The notes: generated by a model from the letters alone, not told the origin. Shown: positions 7,241-14,968, numbered from the stretch's first letter. The stretch: DNA of 23,838 nt from an uncultured Spirochaetales bacterium (GCA_949292445.1 CASEZU010000062.1:1-23838); one strand, 5' to 3'. A program made the numbers and translations.

Positions 7241-8002
7241 ATGGATTACGGTTACGTAAGGAAAGAAGACATCAAGCTCAATTTCGTCAATGGTTCTGCT
7301 GAGACAGAACTTCTTGAGGGTGCTCTCCCGTTCATCCACAGCTACAGAGGAGTCCTGCAGAAGGGACATTCCATCACGCCAGAGGTCAGGTCAAGGGTTC
7401 TTTCGACCTATATCATCACCGCAGGAACCGGAATGATTATCACCGAGACCCGGGCATACAACATCGAGGAGCTGTCATTCTTCTTCGCAAGCCTTGAGGA
7501 GCCTTTCACGATGAAGGCCGTGACTGATCTCGAGTATACGAAGTTTGATCTCACGCTCTCCGATTATGACCTGAAGAAATATGATGAGAGCCATCTCGTC
7601 CTCCCGCTTTTCAGGAAGGAATCCGACTGCCTCGTATACACGCAGAATGTGAAGAAGTCCAATGATACGCTGCAGCGCACTGTCGTTCAGGGCCATCAGA
7701 TGATCCGTGTTGTTGTCGGCTCCAACCATGCCGGAGAGAACTCAGGATTCTTCGAAATAGGACATAATGCCGTAGCACAGTACAACATCTGCCACAGCAA
7801 GTGTGATTTCACCATGGAAGTTGATGGACACCGCTTCCCGCAGAAGGCCGGAGATGTATGCTACATCAAGGCAGGTCTTCCTCATGGCTCAATCGTGGGA
7901 CCGGGACAGCGCCTTGACTATGTATACTACGAGGTATACGTCCAGCCGGAGAATTTCCTTATCTCCTATCCTGAGGGACCGTTTGCTCCTGAGGAGAAAT
8001 AA
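7241..8002 (+). CDS. Double-cupin protein B
   Basis: 253 residues, cytoplasmic, paralog of bicupin A. GGAGG at 7231-7235 lies 5 bases before the ATG at 7241; the ATG at 7229 overlaps that site and is rejected. The C-terminal barrel carries G174-H175-x-x-V-x-Q180-Y-N and a more typical second motif, GDVCYIKAGLPHG, with His215. The N-terminal barrel, like that of A, lacks clear metal ligands but keeps GH at 42-43 and AYNIE at 72-76. Function is unknown: a lyase, isomerase or hydrolase acting on a small acid, or a sensor/binding protein, are all possible. Two palindromes flank its promoter, and a strong terminator follows the stop. The IclR-type regulator gene begins 141 bases downstream on the same strand. 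Confidence 0.75.
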   Translation: MDYGYVRKEDIKLNFVNGSAETELLEGALPFIHSYRGVLQKGHSITPEVRSRVLSTYIITAGTGMIITETRAYNIEELSFFFASLEEPFTMKAVTDLEYTKFDLTLSDYDLKKYDESHLVLPLFRKESDCLVYTQNVKKSNDTLQRTVVQGHQMIRVVVGSNHAGENSGFFEIGHNAVAQYNICHSKCDFTMEVDGHRFPQKAGDVCYIKAGLPHGSIVGPGQRLDYVYYEVYVQPENFLISYPEGPFAPEEK

Positions 8003-8023
8003 TTCAGCTTAGCGTTCAGCCTC

Positions 8024-8060
8024 AAGGGACGGGTTTGTTTTAATCAAGCCTGTCCCTTTT
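8024..8060 (+). terminator. Rho-independent terminator of bicupin B
   Basis: AAGGGACGGGTTTG (8024-8037) pairs with CAAGCCTGTCCCTT (8045-8058) over 14 bp, counting two G-U pairs, with a 7-base loop and a short T run to 8060. Confidence 0.85.
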
Positions 8061-8079
8061 CACTTAATTAAGTTGCGGG

Positions 8080-8109
8080 TTGTTAATCCAGTTGCCGCGA
8101 TGATAAAAT
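8080..8109 (+). promoter_or_regulatory. Promoter of the IclR-family gene
   Basis: TTGTTA (8080-8085), 18 bases, TAAAAT (8104-8109) preceded by TGA as an extended -10. It follows the bicupin B terminator, so the regulator appears to have its own promoter. No palindrome of the cluster type was found here. Confidence 0.45.
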
Positions 8110-8143
8110 AAAAACCTATAAAGGCTACTTTGAAGAGAGAAAC

Positions 8144-8971
8144 ATGGGTAAAGACAATCTGGACGAAGAACTAGTGGTAGAGGAAGAGAGCCTTGCTGAT
8201 CTCCATACCAATTCCGTATACAGGACTCTGAGAATACTGGAGTCTCTTTCATACAACCAGGGCAAAACGCTCGAGGAACTTGCTCCCATCACAGGGCTGG
8301 CCCGTCCTACGCTGTACCGTTTTCTCACAATACTCACCCGCATGGGATATGTCAGCAAGAACAAGGACAGCCGCTACCGTCTTACACCGAGGCTCTTCAC
8401 TGTCGCCGCACACAGCATCGATGATGTTGAGCTCAGCAGGATAGTGAAGCCTTTCATCGAGGATCTGAGCTTTGAGACAGGAGAGACCACGATTCTCGGC
8501 ATCAGGGATGATGATGCCATACTCCATGTGCTCAAGGTCGAGTCACGCTATGAAGCCCGCTTCTATGAGAGAATCGGCAAGCACAGCCCGATATACTGCA
8601 CCGTAATGGGGCTTGTGATGCTCTCCGGCGTCAGCGATGATGAGCTCAATATCTATCTGCAGAAGGAAAGGCTGATTCCCTACACGATAAACACCGTCAC
8701 AGATCCTCTTGAGCTCAAGAAAAGGGTGGAGAAGGTCAGGGAGGAAGGCTTTGCCGAGACTATCTCCGAGTATGAGCAGGATATCCACTCGCTCGGCTGC
8801 CCGATCTATGATCATGACGGACGTGTGATCGCCTCTGTGAGCATCAACTGGCCGCTCTTCCGCGAGGAGCCCGGAAAGAGGGACAGATGCCTCGAGGGAA
8901 TCAGACGTGTCGCAGCCACGGCATCGTCGCTGATGGGATACAAGGAAGCCGGTATAGATAACAATATCTGA
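8144..8971 (+). CDS. IclR family transcriptional regulator
   Basis: 275 residues. A 20-residue acidic extension precedes the N-terminal winged helix-turn-helix (about 24-85), with TLEELAPITGLARPTLYRFL as the helix-turn-helix and YRLTPRLF as the start of the linker helix. The C-terminal effector domain (about 95-265) has the family pattern: GETTILGIRDDDAILHVLKVES, the hydrophobic HSPIYCTVMGLVML segment, and EQDIHSLGCPIYDHDGRVIASVSINWP. IclR proteins bind palindromes as dimers of dimers and sense small organic acids. KdgR, a member, recognises TRAAA-N5-TTTYA boxes, the same layout as the four palindromes found at the bicupin and MATE promoters, so it is the obvious candidate regulator (inference). 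GAGAG precedes the ATG. A terminator follows. Confidence 0.92.
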   Translation: MGKDNLDEELVVEEESLADLHTNSVYRTLRILESLSYNQGKTLEELAPITGLARPTLYRFLTILTRMGYVSKNKDSRYRLTPRLFTVAAHSIDDVELSRIVKPFIEDLSFETGETTILGIRDDDAILHVLKVESRYEARFYERIGKHSPIYCTVMGLVMLSGVSDDELNIYLQKERLIPYTINTVTDPLELKKRVEKVREEGFAETISEYEQDIHSLGCPIYDHDGRVIASVSINWPLFREEPGKRDRCLEGIRRVAATASSLMGYKEAGIDNNI

Positions 8972-8993
8972 CACCAGTGTGATTTTCCGTCAT

Positions 8994-9029
8994 GAGGGGA
9001 TGCCATTCAGAGCATTCCCTTCTTTTTTC
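8994..9029 (+). terminator. Rho-independent terminator of the IclR-family gene
   Basis: GAGGGGATGC (8994-9003) pairs with GCATTCCCTTC (9012-9022), with two G-U pairs, and six T follow (9023-9028). It lies 23 bases after the stop. The rest of the gap to 9172 holds only AT-rich sequence with a possible -10 box (TAGAAT, 9134-9139). Confidence 0.8.
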
Positions 9030-9172
9030 TGCAATGCCATCCAGAATATGTTCATATTGAACATAATCTTCAAAATATCCACATAAAGGACGATCCTGGC
9101 CGGCGAATCTTAACCAAGAGCGGTATAAAAGGCTAGAATGAAGGAGCTAATTAACGCTTTTGGAGGTGGAAA

Positions 9173-9586
9173 ATGGCAACTGCAAGCAAGGTTAACGGGG
9201 ATTTCATCCTCAAGATTCTTGTTGGTATTCTTTTCGTTATAATCGGTATCGAGGGTATTGCCGATTTCGGCGGAAACGCGATTTATGATGAGCTCGATGA
9301 GGCTTTTGACATCATAATCGGCGTTGTCCTTCTTGTTGCAGGACTTCTTCTGATCGTTCCTTCATTCATCGGTGGAATCAAGGGATCGTTCGTGAAGATC
9401 TCAACGCTTGTCGTTCTTGTCGCATGGGTGATCTTCATCATCCTCGATGATTTCATCTACGGACTCGGCGGTCTCGACGGCGATGAGTGGTTCCTCTGGC
9501 TCGAGGATCTCGTGTATCACCTTCTGATCCTCTACTGCATCTACCGCGTGGCGACACCAGCGGTCCGCAAGCTCGGAAACAAGTGA
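9173..9586 (+). CDS. Small four-helix membrane protein, unknown function
   Basis: 137 residues. Four hydrophobic helices are visible at about 12-32, 44-66, 76-97 and 113-130, joined by short acidic loops (for example IYDELDEAFD and GGLDGDEW). The N-terminus (MATASKVNGD) is polar and the C-terminus basic (VRKLGNK), consistent with an inner-membrane protein with a cytoplasmic C-terminus. No named family was recognised. GGAGG lies 7 bases before the ATG. It has its own gap upstream with TAGAAT as a possible -10 box. Its TGA directly abuts the stop of nth on the other strand, the two forming TGATCA, so no terminator separates them. Confidence 0.75.
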   Translation: MATASKVNGDFILKILVGILFVIIGIEGIADFGGNAIYDELDEAFDIIIGVVLLVAGLLLIVPSFIGGIKGSFVKISTLVVLVAWVIFIILDDFIYGLGGLDGDEWFLWLEDLVYHLLILYCIYRVATPAVRKLGNK

Positions 9587-10252
9587 TCAGCGCTGTCTCT
9601 GAACGCCTTTTTTAGGGCACCTTCCGTTCTCCGGACAAAGGGAACAGAAGGGTGAGACAGGAGTACAGACTTTCTGCCCATAGCGCACAAGGAGCTCGTT
9701 GAGAGGTATCCAGAAGCGCCTGGGCAGTATTTCTCTCAGACGCTTTTCAGTTTCCTCCGGCGTCTTCGTATCCACCCAGCCGAGCCGGTTCACGATCTCG
9801 TGGACATGACAGTCGACGCATACGGCTTCGATTCCGTATCCGAGGTTCAGTACCAGCGATGCTGTCTTGATGCCGACCCCCGGAAGAGCCATCAGGGCAT
9901 CCATGTCATCCGGAACCCGACCTCCATACTTTTCCGTAATGATTGATGCGATCCTTTTCAGCTGTTCGCCTTTTCTCCTGAAGAAGCCCGCGGGTTTTAT
10001 CGCGGCTGCTATGGCCTCCGGATCGAGCTCTGAGAGGGTTTTTATGTCGGGGGCTATGGCGAAAAGCCTTTTTGAGGCCTCAAGCGTCACCTCATCCTTT
10101 GTCCTGAGGCTTATCACTGTCGATACCAGGACTCTGTACGGATCGCTGTCCTCCTCCGCGATGAGGCTCACCGAAGGCAGAGGGGAGCCTAGGGCGCTGA
10201 GCTCTGAGCTGAAAGCGGTGAAGATAGTATCTATATATTTCTCGTCAAGCAT
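9587..10252 (-). CDS. nth: Endonuclease III
   Basis: 221 residues, the usual length. This DNA glycosylase/AP lyase removes oxidised pyrimidines in base excision repair. The helix-hairpin-helix LPGVGIKTA (123-131) supplies catalytic Lys129, and VCVDCHVHEIVNRLGW supplies catalytic Asp147. The C-terminal [4Fe-4S] loop is complete: Cys196, Cys203, Cys206 and Cys212, spaced C-x6-C-x2-C-x5-C. The substrate-binding segment ISLRTKDE replaces the LSAQATD of the E. coli enzyme. GAAGAG precedes the ATG. It is divergent from the aromatic fusion gene, with only 45 bases between their start codons, so promoter elements of each gene must lie partly inside the other. Confidence 0.95.
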   Translation of the reverse strand: MLDEKYIDTIFTAFSSELSALGSPLPSVSLIAEEDSDPYRVLVSTVISLRTKDEVTLEASKRLFAIAPDIKTLSELDPEAIAAAIKPAGFFRRKGEQLKRIASIITEKYGGRVPDDMDALMALPGVGIKTASLVLNLGYGIEAVCVDCHVHEIVNRLGWVDTKTPEETEKRLREILPRRFWIPLNELLVRYGQKVCTPVSPFCSLCPENGRCPKKGVQRQR

Positions 10253-10261
10253 TTCTCTTCG

Positions 10262-10290
10262 TTGACCAAATCCTCCGGAAAAGCTAGCGT
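10262..10290 (+). promoter_or_regulatory. Promoter of the DAHP synthase-prephenate dehydratase gene
   Basis: TTGACC (10262-10267), 17 bases, TAGCGT (10285-10290). The ATG at 10298 follows after exactly 7 bases, where transcription would start, so the mRNA may be leaderless. The -10 box is weak. Confidence 0.4.
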
Positions 10291-10297
10291 TCTCCTT

Positions 10298-12223
10298 ATG
10301 ATTGTCATCCTAAAGCAGGGTATTACACCCCAGGAAAAAGATAAAGTCAGATCCTTTCTGACGGAGAAGGGATTCATCGTAAAGGAGATCGTGGGACAGC
10401 AGGATACCGTCCTTGGAGCTGTCGGAAAGGTTTCCATTGATCCGCGCACTGTTGAGCTCATGCCAGGAGTGAGCTCGGTTGTCCCCATTTCCAAGCCTTA
10501 CAAGCTCGCATCGCGCGAGATGAAGAAAGAGGATACGATCGTCCAGGTCGGGAAAGTCCGTATCGGAGGAAACCGCGTTGTAGTGATCGCCGGTCCCTGT
10601 GCCGTTGAGAATTATGATCAGATCATGACCATCGCTGAATCAGTGAGGGAAGCGGGGGCTGTCATGCTCCGCGGAGGTGCGTTCAAGCCGCGCACCAGCC
10701 CTTATGCGTTCCAGGGACTTGGCGAGGAAGGCCTCAAGCTCTTAAGGAAAGCAGGCGATGCCTTCGACATGCCTATCACAACGGAGGTCGTCTCTCCATC
10801 TGATGTAAGCATGATGGCAGGATATGTCGACATGTTCCAGATCGGGGCAAGGAACATGCAGAACTTCGAGCTGCTGAAGGAAGTCGGAAAGACCGGCATG
10901 CCCGTGCTCCTCAAGCGCGGCCTTTCGGCGACAATAGAGGAGTGGCTCATGGCTGCCGAGTATCTCATGGCCTCCGGAACAGATCAGGTCGTCCTCTGTG
11001 AGCGCGGTATAAGGACATTCGAGAAGGCGACAAGAAACACGCTCGACTGTTCAGCCATTCCCGTCGTGCAGAAGCTGACGCATCTTCCTGTGATCGGGGA
11101 CCCGTCCCATGCCACAGGCATCAGGGATATGGTCGCTCCGATGAGCCTCGCCATTGTGGCATCCGGTGCTTCCGGCGTCATCGTCGAAGTTCACAACTGT
11201 CCGGAAAAAGCCCTCTCCGATGGTCCTCAGTCGCTTTACCCGTCGCAGTTCAAGAAGCTCGTGCATGATATACAGGCGCTCTGTCCTGTTGTTGGCAAGA
11301 GCCTTGAGAAGATACCGCGCGTGCTTCCGGAGAGCATGAAGACGGAGGCAGAGGAGAAGAAAGGAGGAGAGCCGCTTCCTTCCGTCACTGTCGCATTCCA
11401 GGGAGTCAGGGGAGCATTCTCGGAGCTGGCTGCGCGCCGTTCATTCGATGAGAGCGCCAAGGTCCTTCCATGCCATACGTTTGCCGAGACATTCGATGCA
11501 GTATCTTCCGGCAAGGCAAAGTATGCTGTCGTACCTGTTGAGAACACGCTCGGAGGGACTGTCTACGATAACCTCGATCTGCTTGCAATGCATCCAGAGC
11601 TTACAGTTGTCGGTGAGCAGCAGGTCCGTGTCATGCATAACCTGATAGTCGTTCCCGGAGCGAAGATGGAGGATATCAGTAAAGTCTATTCGCACCCGCA
11701 GGGAATACAGCAGTGCCGTGCGTTCCTCGACAAGGAGCTGCCTGATGCGGAACGGATACCGTTCTTCGATACAGCTGGAGCTGTCGAGTACATCGCAAGG
11801 CTCGGGGACAAGTCAGTCGCAGCTATAGCAGGGGCTCCTGCTGCACACTACTACGGAATGGAGGTCCTCAGGCAGGGTATAGAGACCGATGCCTCCAATT
11901 ACACGAGGTTCTACATTCTCGCAAGGGAGGAGAATGCTGAGGTTTACCGTTCACAGGCGGAGCTCAACAAGGCCGCCCTTTCATTCTCAGTCTCCGATGA
12001 GCCGGGCGCTCTGATGGATGTCCTGAAGACGATTGCCGACAAAGGCGTGAACATGACAAAGCTCGAGTCGCGCCCGATCCCGGGAAAACCGTGGGAGTAT
12101 CTCTTCTTTGTCGAGCTTCAGCTGCCAGAGGACAGGAAACGCTTTGATGAGCTTGCAGCTGAGATCAGGAAGAAGGCTGTCTCGTTCAGAGTCCTCGGTG
12201 TCTACACTTCGGTGATCGGATGA
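10298..12223 (+). CDS. aroF-pheA: Fused DAHP synthase-prephenate dehydratase with ACT domain
   Basis: 641 residues. Residues 1-75 form the ferredoxin-like regulatory domain of type I-beta DAHP synthases (MIVILKQGITPQE...). About 85-335 is the DAHP synthase barrel: VVVIAGPCAVEN, LRGGAFKPRTSPYAFQGLG, HLPVIGDPSHATG. A charged Glu/Lys linker follows (about 343-358). About 360-540 is prephenate dehydratase (VAFQGVRGAFSELAA; VPVENTLGG; NYTRFYIL with the catalytic Thr-Arg-Phe). The end is an ACT domain with a GALMDVL loop and ESRPIPGKPWEY, the usual Phe-binding signature. It thus catalyses the first step of the shikimate pathway and the conversion of prephenate to phenylpyruvate. No chorismate mutase domain is present. 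Start 10298 fits the family N-terminus; no Shine-Dalgarno precedes it. The ATGA overlap couples it to the DUF4416 gene. Confidence 0.93.
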   Translation: MIVILKQGITPQEKDKVRSFLTEKGFIVKEIVGQQDTVLGAVGKVSIDPRTVELMPGVSSVVPISKPYKLASREMKKEDTIVQVGKVRIGGNRVVVIAGPCAVENYDQIMTIAESVREAGAVMLRGGAFKPRTSPYAFQGLGEEGLKLLRKAGDAFDMPITTEVVSPSDVSMMAGYVDMFQIGARNMQNFELLKEVGKTGMPVLLKRGLSATIEEWLMAAEYLMASGTDQVVLCERGIRTFEKATRNTLDCSAIPVVQKLTHLPVIGDPSHATGIRDMVAPMSLAIVASGASGVIVEVHNCPEKALSDGPQSLYPSQFKKLVHDIQALCPVVGKSLEKIPRVLPESMKTEAEEKKGGEPLPSVTVAFQGVRGAFSELAARRSFDESAKVLPCHTFAETFDAVSSGKAKYAVVPVENTLGGTVYDNLDLLAMHPELTVVGEQQVRVMHNLIVVPGAKMEDISKVYSHPQGIQQCRAFLDKELPDAERIPFFDTAGAVEYIARLGDKSVAAIAGAPAAHYYGMEVLRQGIETDASNYTRFYILAREENAEVYRSQAELNKAALSFSVSDEPGALMDVLKTIADKGVNMTKLESRPIPGKPWEYLFFVELQLPEDRKRFDELAAEIRKKAVSFRVLGVYTSVIG

Positions 12224-12753
12224 TTCCGAAGCCTTACGACAAGGCAATGCTTTTCATGGGGGTCCTCTCGGTGAGAGGATTCCCTGCATCTCTGAAGGCC
12301 AGGCTCGAGAAGAGCTATGGGCCTGTTTCTGCGGTGTCGGCGCCGCTGCCTTTCACATATACGGACTATTACAACAGTGAGATGGGGGATGGCATTGAGC
12401 GTTTTTTCATCGCATTTGAACGCCTTGTCCAGCCGGATGCCCTCTCTGCCATAAAAACTGAGACGGACAGTCTCGAACTCGAACTTGCAGAAAACGGCAG
12501 GCGCACTGTCAATCTCGACCCCGGGCTCATAACCGAAAGCAATGTCATTCTCGCCACCACGAAGAACAGGGCGCACAGAATCGCCATAGGGCGTTCGCTC
12601 TATGCTGAGGTCACGCTGATATACCACAGCCATGGATTTGAGTCATTTCCGTGGACTTATGCAGATTACCGTTCGCGCGAGGTGCAGGAGACGCTCCTTG
12701 CCTTCCGCAGGGAATATCTTTCACTGAGAAAACTGGCGAAAAATGCTGAATAA
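12220..12753 (+). CDS. DUF4416 family protein
   Basis: 177 residues matching the DUF4416 family: an N-terminal KAMLFMGVLS strand, the FTYTDYYNSEMGDGIERFFIAFERL block, RTVNLDPGLITESNVILATTKNRAHRI in the middle and YHSHGFESFPWTYADYRS near the end. The family has no proven function and occurs in spirochaetes, Deltaproteobacteria and related groups. There is no signal peptide, so it is cytoplasmic. The conserved NLDPG and K-N-R-x-H-R residues could form an active or binding site (inference). The ATG overlaps the stop of the aromatic fusion gene (ATGA), so both are made from one mRNA and translation is coupled. The lipoprotein gene follows 14 bases later. Confidence 0.88.
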   Translation: MIPKPYDKAMLFMGVLSVRGFPASLKARLEKSYGPVSAVSAPLPFTYTDYYNSEMGDGIERFFIAFERLVQPDALSAIKTETDSLELELAENGRRTVNLDPGLITESNVILATTKNRAHRIAIGRSLYAEVTLIYHSHGFESFPWTYADYRSREVQETLLAFRREYLSLRKLAKNAE

Positions 12754-12767
12754 GGCGTATAGCCTTC

Positions 12768-13484
12768 ATGAGGTTGTTTGCCGCAGCACTTGTCTGCATC
12801 TCCGTCATCTCGTGTTCATTTGAGCACTGGGTATATCTTGATATCGTCATTCCGGAGCAGCATCCGTTTGAAAAAGCCTTTTCGGAGACGCTGTGGTTCA
12901 CGCTCTCATATTTCAATGGCGAGAGTGTTGAGGAAAGACATATCCCGAAGGGAATGCGGAGCGTGAGGGTTCCTGTCAGAGCCGGCAGCCTTTCCGTATT
13001 TTCCCTGCGCCCTGTGGGGGAGCTCGGAGCGATAGGAGGCTTTCATGAACCTGGAAATGACAGCACTGTCGAGGTCCTTCCTGAATACGGGGCCTTCGCG
13101 GAAATGCTCCTTCGCGCAGCCTCCTACCGCGCTGAACCTGTATCCAGGCTCTCGATGCGGCGTGTGCTTGATGAGGTGGCTGACCTGCAGGCTGTTGATG
13201 AGTCCTCCTTTCTCAAGGATATATTCGATGGAACGCTTGGCTATGGCATAACGCTGAATGAGAAGGCTGTTGTACGTTCCGATTCAATCCCTGCGGGGGA
13301 GTGGGTGTCGGAGCGTTTCGACATCCCTTCATTTACAGTGGACTTCAGCGGTTCAGTTGTGAGTTTCCTTCTGTACCCCGGAGTCTACAGATATGCTGAG
13401 GTGGACAGAGGCCTTCTGCTTACGCTGGTTGTCGATGAAACAGGGGCTGCATCCCAGATGATAACAGCTCTTCCGCTGTGGTAG
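12768..13484 (+). CDS. Small lipoprotein, unknown function
   Basis: 238 residues. The signal peptide (MRLFAAALVCISVISC) ends in a VISC lipobox with the lipidated Cys at 16. The mature part has alternating hydrophobic and polar stretches, suggesting a beta-rich fold, with a central helical part (about 110-155). No family was recognised. The short distance to the DUF4416 gene makes it the third gene of the aro operon; its link to aromatic synthesis is unclear. No strong ribosome-binding site precedes the ATG. It ends 30 bases before sdaA, with no hairpin in between. Confidence 0.7.
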   Translation: MRLFAAALVCISVISCSFEHWVYLDIVIPEQHPFEKAFSETLWFTLSYFNGESVEERHIPKGMRSVRVPVRAGSLSVFSLRPVGELGAIGGFHEPGNDSTVEVLPEYGAFAEMLLRAASYRAEPVSRLSMRRVLDEVADLQAVDESSFLKDIFDGTLGYGITLNEKAVVRSDSIPAGEWVSERFDIPSFTVDFSGSVVSFLLYPGVYRYAEVDRGLLLTLVVDETGAASQMITALPLW

Positions 13485-13501
13485 AAAAGGCGCCGTTGCG
13501 C

Positions 13502-13507
13502 TAGACT
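13502..13507 (+). promoter_or_regulatory. Possible -10 box for a leaderless sdaA mRNA
   Basis: TAGACT exactly 7 bases before the sdaA ATG. No Shine-Dalgarno is present in the 30-base gap and no -35 box stands out. The same layout occurs before the aro fusion and leuS. Confidence 0.35.
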
Positions 13508-13514
13508 TCTCTGC

Positions 13515-14720
13515 ATGGAATCCCTGAAAGAGCTATATCGTATCGGATACGGACCATCCTCCTCCCATACAATGGGGCCGCGTACGGCGGCTGAGAGGTT
13601 TATTGCTGCCCATCCTGAGGCAAGGAAGGTCAGGGCGGAGCTCTATGGCTCGCTTGCCGCGACAGGAAAGGGGCATCTGACGGACAAGGCCATCAGGGAT
13701 GCTCTCAGCTCTAAAGGTATTGAGGCTGAGATCCTGTGGTTTCCTGACGAGACGAAACCTTTTCATCCCAATGCCCTCACATTCACCGAGATTGAACCTG
13801 GGAGTGCCTCCGCGACCTATTACTCAGTCGGAGGCGGCAAGGTCGTCATGGAAGGAGAGGCCCCGAACAGTGTTGCTGAACCCTATCCTGATGATCTGGT
13901 GGGTACTATGTCCCGTCTTCTTGAATACTGCGATGACCATGGTTATCAGATATGGGAGACTGCCATAGAGTTTGAAGGAGAGGAGATCCTCGACTACATG
14001 GCTGAAGTGTGGGGCGTCATGAAGGATGCCATCAGGCGCGGCCTTGAGGCGGAGGGAGTCCTTCCCGGCGGGCTGCATCTCCAGCGTAAAGCCTGCCAGG
14101 CGTATGCGAAAGCGCGTGATTTTTCAGGTTCCATGGGTACCGAGGCTCATGTCTTCGCCTTCGCGCTTGCTGTCTCCGAGGAGAATGCCGGCGGCGGGAA
14201 GATCGTCACAGCCCCGACCTGCGGAAGCTGCGGAGTGCTACCCGGAGTCCTTTTTCATCTGATGCGTGAGTATGATCTGCCTGAGATACGCGTGCTCAGG
14301 GCACTGCTGACTGCCGGCATTGTCGGAAACATCGTGAAGACAAACGGGTCGATATCAGGGGCAGAGGTCGGCTGTCAGGGAGAGGTGGGTGTTGCCTGCG
14401 CCATGGCCGGAGCCGCAGCCGCCCAGATAACCGGAGGCACGATAAGGCAGATAGAGTATGCCGCGGAGATGGGGCTTGAGCACCATCTGGGCCTTACATG
14501 TGATCCTCTCATGGGGCTTGTGCAGATTCCCTGCATAGAACGGAATGCAATGGCCTGCATGAGGGCGATAGATCATGCCACCTATGCGATAATGGGTGAT
14601 GGCCGGCACAAGATATCGTTCGACGATGTGGTCGAGGTTATGATGGAGACCGGGCATGCGCTCCCGTCCCTCTACAGGGAGACATCAATGGGCGGCCTTG
14701 CACGCATCCATGAGCTCTGA
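13515..14720 (+). CDS. sdaA: L-serine ammonia-lyase (dehydratase), iron-sulfur type
   Basis: 401 residues. Converts L-serine to pyruvate and ammonia. It is a single chain with the beta-type domain first (about 1-140, beginning LYRIGYGPSSSHTMGP) and the catalytic alpha domain after it (about 150-401). The oxygen-sensitive [4Fe-4S] ligands are visible as Cys287 (GCQGE), Cys329 (LTCDP) and Cys340 (IPCIERN); the 42- and 11-residue spacing equals that of the Legionella enzyme (343, 385, 396). TAPTCGSCGVLPG (232-244) is also conserved. The domain order is that of the shorter enzymes of the family lacking the ACT-like part. The start fits the family; no ribosome site is seen. Its last 49 bases overlap the 3' end of the toxin gene on the other strand. 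The cluster is suggestive of an anaerobe or microaerophile. Confidence 0.95.
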   Translation: MESLKELYRIGYGPSSSHTMGPRTAAERFIAAHPEARKVRAELYGSLAATGKGHLTDKAIRDALSSKGIEAEILWFPDETKPFHPNALTFTEIEPGSASATYYSVGGGKVVMEGEAPNSVAEPYPDDLVGTMSRLLEYCDDHGYQIWETAIEFEGEEILDYMAEVWGVMKDAIRRGLEAEGVLPGGLHLQRKACQAYAKARDFSGSMGTEAHVFAFALAVSEENAGGGKIVTAPTCGSCGVLPGVLFHLMREYDLPEIRVLRALLTAGIVGNIVKTNGSISGAEVGCQGEVGVACAMAGAAAAQITGGTIRQIEYAAEMGLEHHLGLTCDPLMGLVQIPCIERNAMACMRAIDHATYAIMGDGRHKISFDDVVEVMMETGHALPSLYRETSMGGLARIHEL

Positions 14721-14968
14721 GAAGGCAGCTCATGGCCATGGGTGATGGCCAGCACAACGGCTTTCCTGTCGGTTATACGCGTGAGCACACGGTAATCCCC
14801 GATCCTGTACTGCCACCGCTTCGTTCCGCCGAGGCTGTGCCCGATGCTCTTCGGGTCTTTCAGGGGCAGCACGTTTCTGATGAGCCAGCCTTTTATGAGA
14901 GAGGAGGTGATGCTGTCCATCATCTCCAGTTCTTTCATGGCCCTCTGGGAGAGCTCAATTCTCGTCAT
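14672..14968 (-). CDS. RelE/ParE family toxin
   Basis: 98 residues. The core TKRWQYRIGDYRVLTRITDRKAVVLAITHGHE matches the second half of RelE/ParE-type toxins, which cut mRNA in the ribosome or block gyrase. The basic residues of YRIGDYRVLTR are the likely catalytic or contact residues. The gene overlaps the antitoxin gene by 14 bases, so translation is coupled. The last 17 residues (PSQSSWMRARPPIDVSL) go beyond the usual end of the family and are encoded mostly within the 3' end of sdaA on the opposite strand. This suggests insertion of the module against sdaA, or loss of the original stop, with the toxin running on. RelE-type is more likely than ParE-type, but this is not certain. Confidence 0.82.
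   Translation of the reverse strand: MTRIELSQRAMKELEMMDSITSSLIKGWLIRNVLPLKDPKSIGHSLGGTKRWQYRIGDYRVLTRITDRKAVVLAITHGHELPSQSSWMRARPPIDVSL

Noticed and set aside
4844..8002. Naming the bicupins as ureidoglycine aminohydrolase, KduI or KdgF
   Set aside because: Size and fold fit loosely but the characteristic residues of those families were not found, and no other gene of the allantoin or pectin pathways is present.
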